Shown here piece after piece: positions 45,798 through 54,604 of a DNA stretch of 64,000 nt. The stretch is from the NCBI GenBank assembly GCA_947630785.1, contig CANRIW010000001.1:62001-126000 (forward strand). Direction: 5' to 3'. Source of the DNA: an uncultured Oscillospiraceae bacterium (GTDB taxonomy: Bacteria > Bacillota > Clostridia > Oscillospirales > Oscillospiraceae). Positions within the stretch are counted from its first letter, which is position 1. Each line of letters starts with the position of its first letter. A program made the position numbers and the translations under genes. The notes beneath the pieces were generated by a model, which was not told the DNA's origin, made no database searches, and saw nothing but the letters and a program-made list of their open reading frames with translations.

Positions 45798-47897
45798 GTG
45801 TTCACTGTAGTCATTGCAGAAAAAGCGTATATCGACAGCATACAGGAGTATCAGATCTTTCTGAAACCCTTTATCGACAAGGAGAAGATGGCGTTCTGCC
45901 AATGGGATCCGGATGGCCGCACCCTGGCCGCTTCCGTCCCCACCCTGGCGGCGGCGGTGGCCCGCCGGGAGCACTGGCGGGCGGTGGTGGTCTGCGGCGA
46001 CGCCGGCCTGAACCAAAAGAACCCGTTCCATCTGGTGCGCTACAGCGCGCCGGATGAAACGGAGGAGGACCCGGAGACGGACGCCCCCGGGGCAGAGCCG
46101 GAGGAAGCCGAGGCGGAGACGACGCCGGAGGAGGACGACCTTCCCGATGAGGCGGACGCCCCCTGCTTTACGGCGCCGGAAAAGCTGGCGGAGACCGAGC
46201 GGAAGCGCAGATATCTCTCCCGGGTATTTGAGGCGAAAAAGGCGGCCTATGAGGCGGCGGCGGAGAAGCCGCTGACCCGCCTGATGACCTATCTGTGTGA
46301 GCTGCCGATGGTCTCTGAGGGGAAAAACGGCGCCGCCAGGGACGTGGAGTTCGCCGCCTACCAGGCCGAGGCCCTCTGCAAGCAGGAGATCCGCCGGCGG
46401 ATCCTGGGGGACGAAAAGATCGACTTCTTCCTGCCCCAGGAGATCTACTGTATCGCGAAGCGCACCTGCACGGAGCCGGAGTACGACGTTTCGACCGCCT
46501 GGACGCCGCATCTGGAGCACCAGTACTCCAGGTTTTATGACTGGAACCTCTATTTTGACAAGATGAGGTACCTGGTGTTCGACATCCTGCCGTGCAATCA
46601 CCAAAACTACATATTCGACTATATCCGGTTCCTGTATACCCTGCTGCTCTTTGCGGGGAACGAGGTGCCGGCGGGCTGCCTGCGCCCCAACTGGGTCTAC
46701 AGCCTGAACAGCGAAAACGACGAGACCGCTCTGCGGCGGCTGATCTCCTCTTATGACGAGAAGCTCCACAACACGGAGCTGGCCCTGGAAGAGGAGATCC
46801 GGCAGCTGCGGGAGAAGGCCAAGGAGCGCATCAGCGACTACGAGGCGAACGCGCTGTACTGCTCGCCGGTCAGCGTGCCGGTGACGCTGGACCAGGCGTT
46901 TGATCAGAGCGGGCTCTACGTGGACAAAAGAGGTTACGGCCTCTCCGCGGACTGCCCCGTCACCGAGGAGGCCGTGTGGGACGCGGGATACCGGAAGTCC
47001 GAAAAGACTCTGTATAAGCTGGTCAAGCAGCCCCAGCGGAGCCTGAAGCGGGCGACCGAGAACCTGCGCGGCATGAACGAGGCGGACACGGACCGCGTCA
47101 GGCTCCTGAACAGTTTCCAGATGGAGGACGTCCGTGAATTTGCCAGTGACGCCGAGATGGGGATGGTGACGACCAGGACCACCGACATCTACGACCTGAC
47201 CCGTTACAGGGAGCAGATGGAGAAGGAGGACAAGGCTGTCCGGGAGAAGATCGAGACCAGAATGACCCGAAGGACGACACTGATCCTCGGCGCCGCCGTC
47301 CTGGCGGTGTATCTGCTGTGCCTGCTCCCCCTGCTCATCGACAACCGGGCGGACGGGGAGAGCGTCGCGCTGTCCCTTGCCATGATGGGGATCGCGGCTG
47401 TCCTGCTGCTGATGACGGGCCTGGTGTGCCTGTTCTTCCTGCGCCGGGCGCTGGTAAAACGCGTCAGCCGCTTCAACGGCGTCATGAAGGGGATCAGCGA
47501 TGAGATCAGCGACTCCCTGCTCCAGTTCTCCCGCTATCTGAGCCACGCCTGCAATATGATGCGGAGCTATTCGACGATCAATTTCTACAGTGAGCATGAG
47601 GATGCCGACACGCTGCAGATCCGTGTGCGGAAAAAGCACATGGCGGACATCCGCGCTTACCGGGAGCGGCTCCACGAGATCTTCGGCGAGCGCTTCACCG
47701 ACCCGGCCTGCGCCGATCCGGTACTTTCTGAGGCATATACCTACAATTTTGGCCGTTCGGTGGACTTCGATTATTCCGTCCCCTTTATGCCCGGAGAAAA
47801 CCGACAGATCGAGTATATGCAGCCCGGGAACGAGATCACTGTCCCTGTGAATTTCGTCACCCGGCTGACCGTGAGGCAGGAGGAGTTATATGATTAG
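45798..47897 (+). CDS. Unrecognised protein with two membrane helices, tubulin cluster
   Basis: About 699 residues with no family I recognise. The N-terminal ~80 residues (FTVVIAEKAYIDSI, RAVVVCGD) look like a small alpha/beta domain. A strongly acidic linker (about 85-120, runs of E and D) follows, then a helical middle with YLVFDILPCNHQNYIFDY and a charged coiled-coil stretch (about 325-355). Two membrane helices lie close together (about 492-514 and 525-548), and ~150 residues follow. Both ends are predicted cytosolic. The start is uncertain: GTG 45798 has GAGGTGG about 5 nt upstream, but GTG 45777 and ATG 45756 are in frame. Its end overlaps the next gene by 8 bases. Confidence 0.7.
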   Translation: MFTVVIAEKAYIDSIQEYQIFLKPFIDKEKMAFCQWDPDGRTLAASVPTLAAAVARREHWRAVVVCGDAGLNQKNPFHLVRYSAPDETEEDPETDAPGAEPEEAEAETTPEEDDLPDEADAPCFTAPEKLAETERKRRYLSRVFEAKKAAYEAAAEKPLTRLMTYLCELPMVSEGKNGAARDVEFAAYQAEALCKQEIRRRILGDEKIDFFLPQEIYCIAKRTCTEPEYDVSTAWTPHLEHQYSRFYDWNLYFDKMRYLVFDILPCNHQNYIFDYIRFLYTLLLFAGNEVPAGCLRPNWVYSLNSENDETALRRLISSYDEKLHNTELALEEEIRQLREKAKERISDYEANALYCSPVSVPVTLDQAFDQSGLYVDKRGYGLSADCPVTEEAVWDAGYRKSEKTLYKLVKQPQRSLKRATENLRGMNEADTDRVRLLNSFQMEDVREFASDAEMGMVTTRTTDIYDLTRYREQMEKEDKAVREKIETRMTRRTTLILGAAVLAVYLLCLLPLLIDNRADGESVALSLAMMGIAAVLLLMTGLVCLFFLRRALVKRVSRFNGVMKGISDEISDSLLQFSRYLSHACNMMRSYSTINFYSEHEDADTLQIRVRKKHMADIRAYRERLHEIFGERFTDPACADPVLSEAYTYNFGRSVDFDYSVPFMPGENRQIEYMQPGNEITVPVNFVTRLTVRQEELYD

Positions 47898-50800
47898 TTT
47901 TTTCTCTGAGGATCTGAAGACCCTCCTGGGATTCCTCCCCTTCCTCCTGCTTGTCCTTCTGAACGGCAAGGCCAATCTGAAAAAGCCGCTGCGCAGCAGG
48001 CAGTTCCTTATGCCGGTCCTGGCACTGATCTACTGTGTCGTGATGGCCATCCGGCTGCACCCCCTGCAGCAGGCCCTGATGGATCTGGTCAACGCCATTC
48101 CCGGCCTCCTCGACAACATGAGTGCCCGCCTCGGCACCGCGCTGGACGGCCGCCTTGCCGGCGCCGGGGACACGGCTGCGGCGCTGGCCGAACTGGCGAG
48201 GGAGAAGCTGCGCCAAATTGACCTGGGCTACTGGATCCCGGTGATTTTCAACTCCACGGTCATGCTGGGCTATGTGGTCGGCAAGAAAATCGCCGTCCAG
48301 ATCCTTCGGGCGGTATTCAAGCCGGGCAACGCCGTGTATGAGATGGCCGCCGGCCTGTTCTACGAATACGACGAGGAGGAGAAGAGCTGGTGTGTCAAGG
48401 CCCATTTCGGCCAGGCGCGCACCTACCTTAAAACTTTCTACTGCGCGGTAGTGGTCATCTCCATGGGGGTAACGCTGGTGTCCACGCACCTCTATCGGGA
48501 GGAACTGCTGACCTCCGCATTCTATCCGTTCTCGGCCATCATCCTGGTGGGCGAGCTGTATTTCCTCCTGGACGGCCTCACCCCCCGGGAGATGCGCGGC
48601 CAGCTCTCCGGGGAGGATGACAACGCCAGGGGCGTATACAATCTCGCGGTGCTGCGGCAGGTGCTGCGAAAGCTGTTTGGCGATAAGCTGGCGGCTGAAA
48701 ACACCACCGTAAGCAGCGAGTGGGCAGACGCGGACAGCAACGACGCCCTGCTGACCGACATGGAGCGCAGCGGGGACCCCCGCACGGAGGCCTACGCCGT
48801 GTATATGCGGGGGCGGCTGGCCGGCGGGCTTGCGTTGGATCAGAACTATCTCCATTCCGGACTGGATCTGCTCCAGGGCAAGAGCATCCTGTTCAATGAC
48901 CCGTTCTACTATGACCTGATCCCCTACGCGTTCTACGCCATGGACAGGACGTTATTGCGCCACAAGAAAGTCCTCATCGTCCTTGGACGCCACGGGACGG
49001 AGGGGGACATTACGGCCTGGTGCCGGGAAGGGCTGCAAAGCATATCCAATATACCCGATATGTGGCGGATCGGCCTGCTGAAAGAGAGCGGGCAGACGCT
49101 GGACGTGGGCATCATCACCCGCTCCAACGTACACAATCTGGAGCTGCACAAGGCAAACCAGGAGTTCTTCGACGAGGTGGAGTTCGTCGTGCTGATTGAG
49201 CCCTCCCGCCTGATCACCACCGCGCAGTTGGGGCTCAATTCGTTGATCCACAGCTGCTCAGCCCCCGGAAAGACGATCACCTACTGCTCCACCGATAAAA
49301 ACTGCGACGGCCTGGTGGACGCGCTTTCCCATCTGCTGATGCTCAGCATCAACGAGGTTTCGGCCACCAACCGGCACGGGGGCGTTTGCTCCTATATGTG
49401 TTGGAACGTGGATGCGGAGCATTTGCAGCACCGGATGCTGCCCAACCTGTCCAGGTATCTGGGCATCGGAACGGAGCTGTCCTTTGCCGCGCTGAAAAAC
49501 CAGGTCTCCCAGACCAGGTGGTACGGCGGCGAGGCATTCCCCGTGACCGATATGCACTGGATCGTCAAGCAGTATTACTATGACCTGCTGAGTTATGCGG
49601 GGCTGCCCGCCCACCAGGACACCGTCGACAGGTGCTTCCTGGCGTCCCCGAACCTGTGGAACGAGCGCGTCCGTGACGTGAGTTACCTGACCATCGAAGA
49701 CGAGTCGTGCAATATGTTCGAGATGAAGCGGGACTTCTCCACCCGGGCGGTCAAGCAGAGTTTCATCAACATCATCTCTCCCGAGTATCTGCTCCGGGAC
49801 TACATGGCGGAGAACGACAGCGTGTTCAACGCCGACCCCAAGGCGATTCCCTGCATCGTGGCGGACTACGCCAGGACCCGGCGCAACGTGGTGCTGCGCC
49901 TGTGCCTGCGGATGAGCAGCGGGGAACTCAGCCGGGACGAACTGGCCCGGGAACTGACGCTGGTCGACGCCACCGCCGGCGAGTTGGCTGACGCGCTGTG
50001 GCATGAGATCTGCGTCTGCTTCTGCCCGGTGGGGAGCCAGCCCCGGCGGGTGGACGGCGCCGAGGTGCTGTGCCGTTGTGTCGACGGACGGGAGTTCATC
50101 TTTGAGCATAAGGTCATCCAGGTGCGGCGGAAATACTCCATCCGGAACGGCAGGATGGAGGAACTGTACTCCATCGGGGACGCCAACTTCCGGAAGGTGC
50201 TGCTGGACGACCTGCAAAACGCCAGCTACATCGCCGAGGAGGAGGACGGCCAGGGGTTTTACCTGGGATCGGAGCTGCGGGGGCATATTTTCCAGAAATA
50301 CCTGCCCGGCCAGTTCTTTGTGTTCGACGGCAAATACTACGAAATGCTCACCGTCACCGCGGAGGGGCAGGTCCTGGTGCGGCGCGCCGCGGATCACATC
50401 ACGGGCCGGCCCTGTTACCGCCAGGTCCGCCGGTATATCGTCCACAGCGTCACGGACGCGCCGGCCATGGGCGCCTGCCAGATGATCGGCGGGATGCGTG
50501 TCACCCGGCAGTTCGCGGACTTCACCGTGGAGACGCCGGCCTACTGGCAGATGCCCAGGTATAACGATTTTGAACACGCCCGCAAGGTCACCATCAACGG
50601 CATCCCCGACCGCCAGTACTGCTGCAAGCAGATCCTCCGGATCGACTTCCCCGAGTTGGCCGGGCAGTTCACCGACGACGTCCGACGCACCGTGACGCTG
50701 CTGTTCAACGAGGTATTCCGTACCCTGTTTGCCGAAAACCAGCACTACATCACCGCGGTCACCCTGGGTGAGCCGGACGTGCCGCTGACCTGTGGCCTGG

Positions 50801-52200
50801 CCGGCGGGGACGGCGCCGCTCTGAGCGGGGACGCCATCTATATCATCGAGGACAGCCAGCTGGACATCGGCCTGCTGGTGGCGGCGGAGCGCAATCTCAA
50901 CCGCATCTTCTCCATCGTATGCGACTATCTGGACTGGCACCTGGAGGCGCTGGAGGCGAGCTTCAACCCGCCGCCGGAGCCCGAGAGGCCGGAGTATGAG
51001 TTGGCGGTGCCGGAGGAAAAAGAGAGCTGGTGGCGCCGCCTGAAGAAGAAGGTCAAGGGGTTCTTCGGAAAGCTGTTCGGGCGCAAGCGCGCAGAGGCCG
51101 CGGCTGCCCCGGAGGATCCGCTTTCGCCGGAGACGGCCCGTGGCGAACCAGAGGCGGTGGATGCCTCTGCCGGGGAGTTCCCGGCAGAGGACCCGGCTGC
51201 GGAGCGGCCGGAAGAGGAGAGCGAGACGGTCGGCATGATGAGTCTCGGCGGCCCCGATACCGCCGTTGCGGAGACCGCGGCCGGAGAAACGCCCGCCGGG
51301 GAAGAGAGCTCCCTGGAGTTCGAGCCCGAGAGATTGGCGGAGAGCGGCGGCCCGGCGAGGCCGCTCCCGTACCATGAGCGCTACTATCTGCTCTACGGCG
51401 GCAGCGCGATGCCCGCCGGCCTGGCCCCGGAGGCCACCCTGGAGTTCCTGAAGCGCCTGGGGTATGAGGACAATTTCCTGAAACAGGTCAGGAAGGGCAA
51501 AAACGTTGCCGAGCTGATCGAGGCGCATTACGGCGGCAGCCACGAGGGACATTACTGCGACTTCTGCGGTGTGGAGCTGGTGGGGACGGAGTACGACCTG
51601 CTGGACGACGGCCGCGAGCGCTGCCCCAACTGCACCAGGACCGTCGTGCGGACGGCGGAAGAGTTCGAACAGATCTATCACAGTGTCGTGGACAACCTGA
51701 ACACCTTCTTTGGCGCCAGCATTACGGGGCCGATCAAGGTGCAGATGGTCAATGCGAAACGCCTGCACAAAAAGCTCGGCAAGTCCTTTGTGCCCACTGG
51801 CAAGCCGGATGCCCGGGTGCTGGGGGTGGCCATCCGGGACCGGAAGGGCTATACCATCCTGATCGAGAACGGTTCGCCGCGGATGGCGTCCATCATGACC
51901 ATCGCCCATGAGCTGACCCATATCTGGCAGTACCAAAACTGGGACAGGAAGGACATCCGGCGGAGATATGGCTCTGCCCAGGAGCTGGAGATCTACGAGG
52001 GCATGGCCAAATGGGCCGAGATCCAGTACGCCTATCTGATCGGCGAGCCGGCCGCGGCCAAGCGGGAGGAGATCACCACTCTGAGGCGTAAGGACGCGTA
52101 CGGCAGCGGCTTCCGGAAATACGCCGGCAGATACCCGCTGAGCACAGAGGTGTTCCTGACCGGCGACACCCCGTTCAACAACGTGTCCAAGCCGCTGTGA
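47890..52200 (+). CDS. 1436-residue membrane protein with C-terminal zinc ribbon and DA1-like HExxH metallopeptidase
   Basis: Four or five membrane helices occupy the first ~235 residues (about 12-26, 40-57, 117-134, 178-198, 212-232). A large cytosolic body (240-1030) shows repeated alpha/beta strands (KKVLIVLGRHG near 360, VGIITRSN, FVVLIEPS near 430, AIYIIEDSQLDIG near 985) but no intact Walker A. A charged Ala/Glu/Pro linker covers about 1040-1165. The end has a Cys4 ribbon (Cys1223, 1226, 1245, 1248), then HELTHIWQ (His1340, Glu1341, His1344) and EGMAKWAEIQ (Glu1370 the likely third ligand). Ribbon plus HELTH plus EG..W resembles plant and bacterial DA1-type peptidases. Substrate unknown. 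ATG 47890 overlaps the upstream gene. Confidence 0.8.
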   Translation: MISFFSEDLKTLLGFLPFLLLVLLNGKANLKKPLRSRQFLMPVLALIYCVVMAIRLHPLQQALMDLVNAIPGLLDNMSARLGTALDGRLAGAGDTAAALAELAREKLRQIDLGYWIPVIFNSTVMLGYVVGKKIAVQILRAVFKPGNAVYEMAAGLFYEYDEEEKSWCVKAHFGQARTYLKTFYCAVVVISMGVTLVSTHLYREELLTSAFYPFSAIILVGELYFLLDGLTPREMRGQLSGEDDNARGVYNLAVLRQVLRKLFGDKLAAENTTVSSEWADADSNDALLTDMERSGDPRTEAYAVYMRGRLAGGLALDQNYLHSGLDLLQGKSILFNDPFYYDLIPYAFYAMDRTLLRHKKVLIVLGRHGTEGDITAWCREGLQSISNIPDMWRIGLLKESGQTLDVGIITRSNVHNLELHKANQEFFDEVEFVVLIEPSRLITTAQLGLNSLIHSCSAPGKTITYCSTDKNCDGLVDALSHLLMLSINEVSATNRHGGVCSYMCWNVDAEHLQHRMLPNLSRYLGIGTELSFAALKNQVSQTRWYGGEAFPVTDMHWIVKQYYYDLLSYAGLPAHQDTVDRCFLASPNLWNERVRDVSYLTIEDESCNMFEMKRDFSTRAVKQSFINIISPEYLLRDYMAENDSVFNADPKAIPCIVADYARTRRNVVLRLCLRMSSGELSRDELARELTLVDATAGELADALWHEICVCFCPVGSQPRRVDGAEVLCRCVDGREFIFEHKVIQVRRKYSIRNGRMEELYSIGDANFRKVLLDDLQNASYIAEEEDGQGFYLGSELRGHIFQKYLPGQFFVFDGKYYEMLTVTAEGQVLVRRAADHITGRPCYRQVRRYIVHSVTDAPAMGACQMIGGMRVTRQFADFTVETPAYWQMPRYNDFEHARKVTINGIPDRQYCCKQILRIDFPELAGQFTDDVRRTVTLLFNEVFRTLFAENQHYITAVTLGEPDVPLTCGLAGGDGAALSGDAIYIIEDSQLDIGLLVAAERNLNRIFSIVCDYLDWHLEALEASFNPPPEPERPEYELAVPEEKESWWRRLKKKVKGFFGKLFGRKRAEAAAAPEDPLSPETARGEPEAVDASAGEFPAEDPAAERPEEESETVGMMSLGGPDTAVAETAAGETPAGEESSLEFEPERLAESGGPARPLPYHERYYLLYGGSAMPAGLAPEATLEFLKRLGYEDNFLKQVRKGKNVAELIEAHYGGSHEGHYCDFCGVELVGTEYDLLDDGRERCPNCTRTVVRTAEEFEQIYHSVVDNLNTFFGASITGPIKVQMVNAKRLHKKLGKSFVPTGKPDARVLGVAIRDRKGYTILIENGSPRMASIMTIAHELTHIWQYQNWDRKDIRRRYGSAQELEIYEGMAKWAEIQYAYLIGEPAAAKREEITTLRRKDAYGSGFRKYAGRYPLSTEVFLTGDTPFNNVSKPL

Positions 52201-52269
52201 CGCCCCCCGGTCCCGGCGCCGGCAGTGGCCGAATATGAATCAACTCCCGTGAAAGGGGAAGACCCATCC

Positions 52270-54366
52270 ATGTTCAGGAAAATCAAGGAGCGGATCAGTA
52301 TTTTCGTAGTAAAGAAACCGTCGCTGACGATCCTTATTGCGATTCTGATCCTCAATGTCGTCCTGTTTGCTATTGCGGCCGTCACCATATCGTGGCTGGC
52401 CCCGGATTCGCTCCCCTATTCAGGCTTTTGGGTGTCAGTCTACTACACGATCAGCATGATTCTGGACGCGGGGTGCATCGACAATGTGATCGCGGACATC
52501 GGCGAGGCCAGCGTCGCGCTCATCATCGTGTGCATCGCCACCGTGCTGATCGGCATGATCACCTTCACGGGAGCTGTCGTCGGCTATGTGACCAACTACA
52601 TCTCCAGCTTTATCGAGAACTCAAAGTCCGGCAACCGCACCCTCAAGGTATCCGGGCATACGGTGATCCTCAACTGGAACTCCCGCGCCTCCGAGATCGT
52701 CAACGACCTGCTTTTTACCGGAAAGCGGGAGACGGTCGTCATCCTGTCCGCCCAGAGCGCGAAGATGATCGAGCAGGAGATCAACGAGAGATTATCCGCC
52801 ACGATCAAAAAAGAACTGCAGACGGTGCTGGCGGAGTGTAGAGCCCTGTCCGGACTCAGGGGCATCCTGTTCTATCTGAATCATCGCCCGCGGAATCGGG
52901 TCACCACCATCGTCAGGGAGGGGGAGACGTATTCCACCAAGCAGCTGAACGATATTTCCATTTCCCAGGCCGACAGCGTGATCCTGCTCACCAAAGAGGC
53001 CAATAACGACATCTGCCACTACAGTAACATCGAGCGCAAAGAGAACCTCGGGAAGGGGAATTCCAACACGATCAAGACCCTGGTACAGGTGGCCGAAATG
53101 ACCTCCAGCGACGATTCGGTGGATCACCAGACAATCATCGTGGAGATCGAGGACGACTGGACCGCGGCGCTGGTCGACCGGATCATCGAGCATAAGGAAA
53201 AGCTCGCGAAATGCCACATCATTCCCGTCCATGTGAACCGGGTGCTGGGCCAGATCCTCTCCCAGTTCTCCATCATGCCGGAGCTGAACACCGTGTACAG
53301 CGAGCTGTTCTCCAACCGGGGCGCGGCCTTCTTCTTCAAACCGCAGCAGTGGGAGGACGACGTTGACAAGGCTACGGAGCAGTATATGCTCTCGCACAAG
53401 CACGCCATCCCGCTGACCGTCATGCAGACCGCCTCGGGGAACCACGCGTTCTCCGTGGCGGCCTCCGACGCGGACTGTGAACGGGAGTGCGAACCGCTTG
53501 AGCCGTCCCTTGCCGTCAGGGTGAATGATGCCTATCAGATGGTGCCCAGAAACGTCGTGATCATCGGGCACAACAGCAAATGCCAGGACATCATGAGCGG
53601 TTTTTCCGCCTTTAGGGGGGAACACATCCGCAAGGACACGGAGATCCTCAACATCACCGTGATCGACGATCAGGACAGCCTGGAGCGCCTGGACTATTAC
53701 CGCAGCTATCCCTATGTCACAAAGACGGTGGCCGCGGAGTTGTTCGACGCCGACCTGATCAAAAGCACCATAGAGAAGGCGATCGACAGCCACGAGGGCG
53801 ACACGAGCCTTCTGATCCTGTCTGACGACTGCACGGCGGCCGAAGACATCGATTCCGCGGCGCTCACCTACCTGATCTACGTCCAGGACATTATTTTTGA
53901 CCGGGAGAAGAGAGACCCGGAGTTTGACCGAGAGAGCGTCGACGTGATCGTCGAGATCCTGAACCCGAAAAACTACGACGTGGTGCACAATTACAGCGTC
54001 AACAACGTGGTGATCAGCAACCGGTATATCAGCAAAATGGTCACCCAGATCGGCCGCAAGCAGGCGCTCTTTGAGTTCTATTCGGACATCCTCACCTATG
54101 ACGAGGAGGGCGCTGCCGAGTATCAGAGCAAGGAACTCTACATCAAAGAGGCCAGCCTGTTTTTCACTGGCGGCGAGCTGCCGCCGCGTTGCACCGCGCG
54201 GGAATTGATCTGGGGTGTGTTCAAGGCATCGCCCGAAAACAACAAGTCGATCGTCCTGGGCTACGTGCGCCCAGGCGGGAAGATGGTCCTTTTTGCGGGG
54301 GACCAGGACGATATCCAGGTGGAACTGACCCGGAAGGACAAGCTCATCATATTCAGCAACCACTGA
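52270..54366 (+). CDS. CASTOR/POLLUX-like ion channel with two RCK-type domains, tubulin cluster
   Basis: 698 residues. Two hydrophobic segments (about 16-38 and 80-110) flank a pore-like stretch, YTISMILDAGCIDN, comparable to the ADSG filter region of CASTOR/POLLUX channels; the K+ signature TVGYG is absent. The linker reads VTNYISSFIENSKSGN, then HTVILNWNSRASEIVNDLL opens a Rossmann RCK-like domain (from about 128). A second begins at VVIIGHNSKCQDIMSG (about 429). This is the layout of CASTOR/POLLUX/DMI1 channels, which conduct cations and are gated by RCK ligands such as Ca2+. ATG 52270 is behind AAAGGGGAAG; GTG 52225 is an alternative. It is the last gene of the operon. Confidence 0.83.
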   Translation: MFRKIKERISIFVVKKPSLTILIAILILNVVLFAIAAVTISWLAPDSLPYSGFWVSVYYTISMILDAGCIDNVIADIGEASVALIIVCIATVLIGMITFTGAVVGYVTNYISSFIENSKSGNRTLKVSGHTVILNWNSRASEIVNDLLFTGKRETVVILSAQSAKMIEQEINERLSATIKKELQTVLAECRALSGLRGILFYLNHRPRNRVTTIVREGETYSTKQLNDISISQADSVILLTKEANNDICHYSNIERKENLGKGNSNTIKTLVQVAEMTSSDDSVDHQTIIVEIEDDWTAALVDRIIEHKEKLAKCHIIPVHVNRVLGQILSQFSIMPELNTVYSELFSNRGAAFFFKPQQWEDDVDKATEQYMLSHKHAIPLTVMQTASGNHAFSVAASDADCERECEPLEPSLAVRVNDAYQMVPRNVVIIGHNSKCQDIMSGFSAFRGEHIRKDTEILNITVIDDQDSLERLDYYRSYPYVTKTVAAELFDADLIKSTIEKAIDSHEGDTSLLILSDDCTAAEDIDSAALTYLIYVQDIIFDREKRDPEFDRESVDVIVEILNPKNYDVVHNYSVNNVVISNRYISKMVTQIGRKQALFEFYSDILTYDEEGAAEYQSKELYIKEASLFFTGGELPPRCTARELIWGVFKASPENNKSIVLGYVRPGGKMVLFAGDQDDIQVELTRKDKLIIFSNH

Positions 54367-54402
54367 CCGCGCCGGCGCCCGGACCCCCGGGACCAGCGCG
54401 CG

Positions 54403-54439
54403 AAAATAGCGGCCTGCCGAAGCAGGCCGCTATTTTTTG
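54403..54439 (+). terminator. Terminator of the tubulin cluster
   Basis: A perfect 15-bp stem, AAAATAGCGGCCTGC and its complement with a CGAA loop, ends in TTTTTT. Confidence 0.93.
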
Positions 54440-54559
54440 CGTGTCCGTTTAGCGTGGAACTTATCTCACCGCTGTCCACACACCTTTTCAGCGGCTGGGA
54501 GGCCCTCAAAAAGAGGCAGCGCGCCGCGTATAATTGAGTTTTTCTCCTCTGTGCCCATA
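54440..54559. other. Spacer between two terminators
   Basis: About 120 bases between the tubulin-cluster and serpin terminators. I see no gene, promoter with both boxes, or repeat in it. Confidence 0.5.
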
Positions 54560-54597
54560 TAAAATATGCCTCTCCATGACGGAGAGGCATATTTTAT
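54560..54597. terminator. Terminator of the ECF-serpin operon
   Basis: A perfect 15-bp stem, AAAATATGCCTCTCC and its complement around ATGAC, with AT-rich flanks giving T-runs on both strands. Confidence 0.9.
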
Positions 54598-54604
54598 GCC
54601 AATA

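Noticed and set aside
48960..49010. Segment VLIVLGRHGTEGD in the membrane giant, considered as a Walker A loop
   Set aside because: It lacks the GK(S/T) ending, so ATP binding cannot be claimed from it.
54440..54559. Gap between the tubulin and serpin operons, searched for a small gene or tRNA
   Set aside because: Only terminator flanks are visible; a lone TATAAT near 54530 lacks a matching -35.
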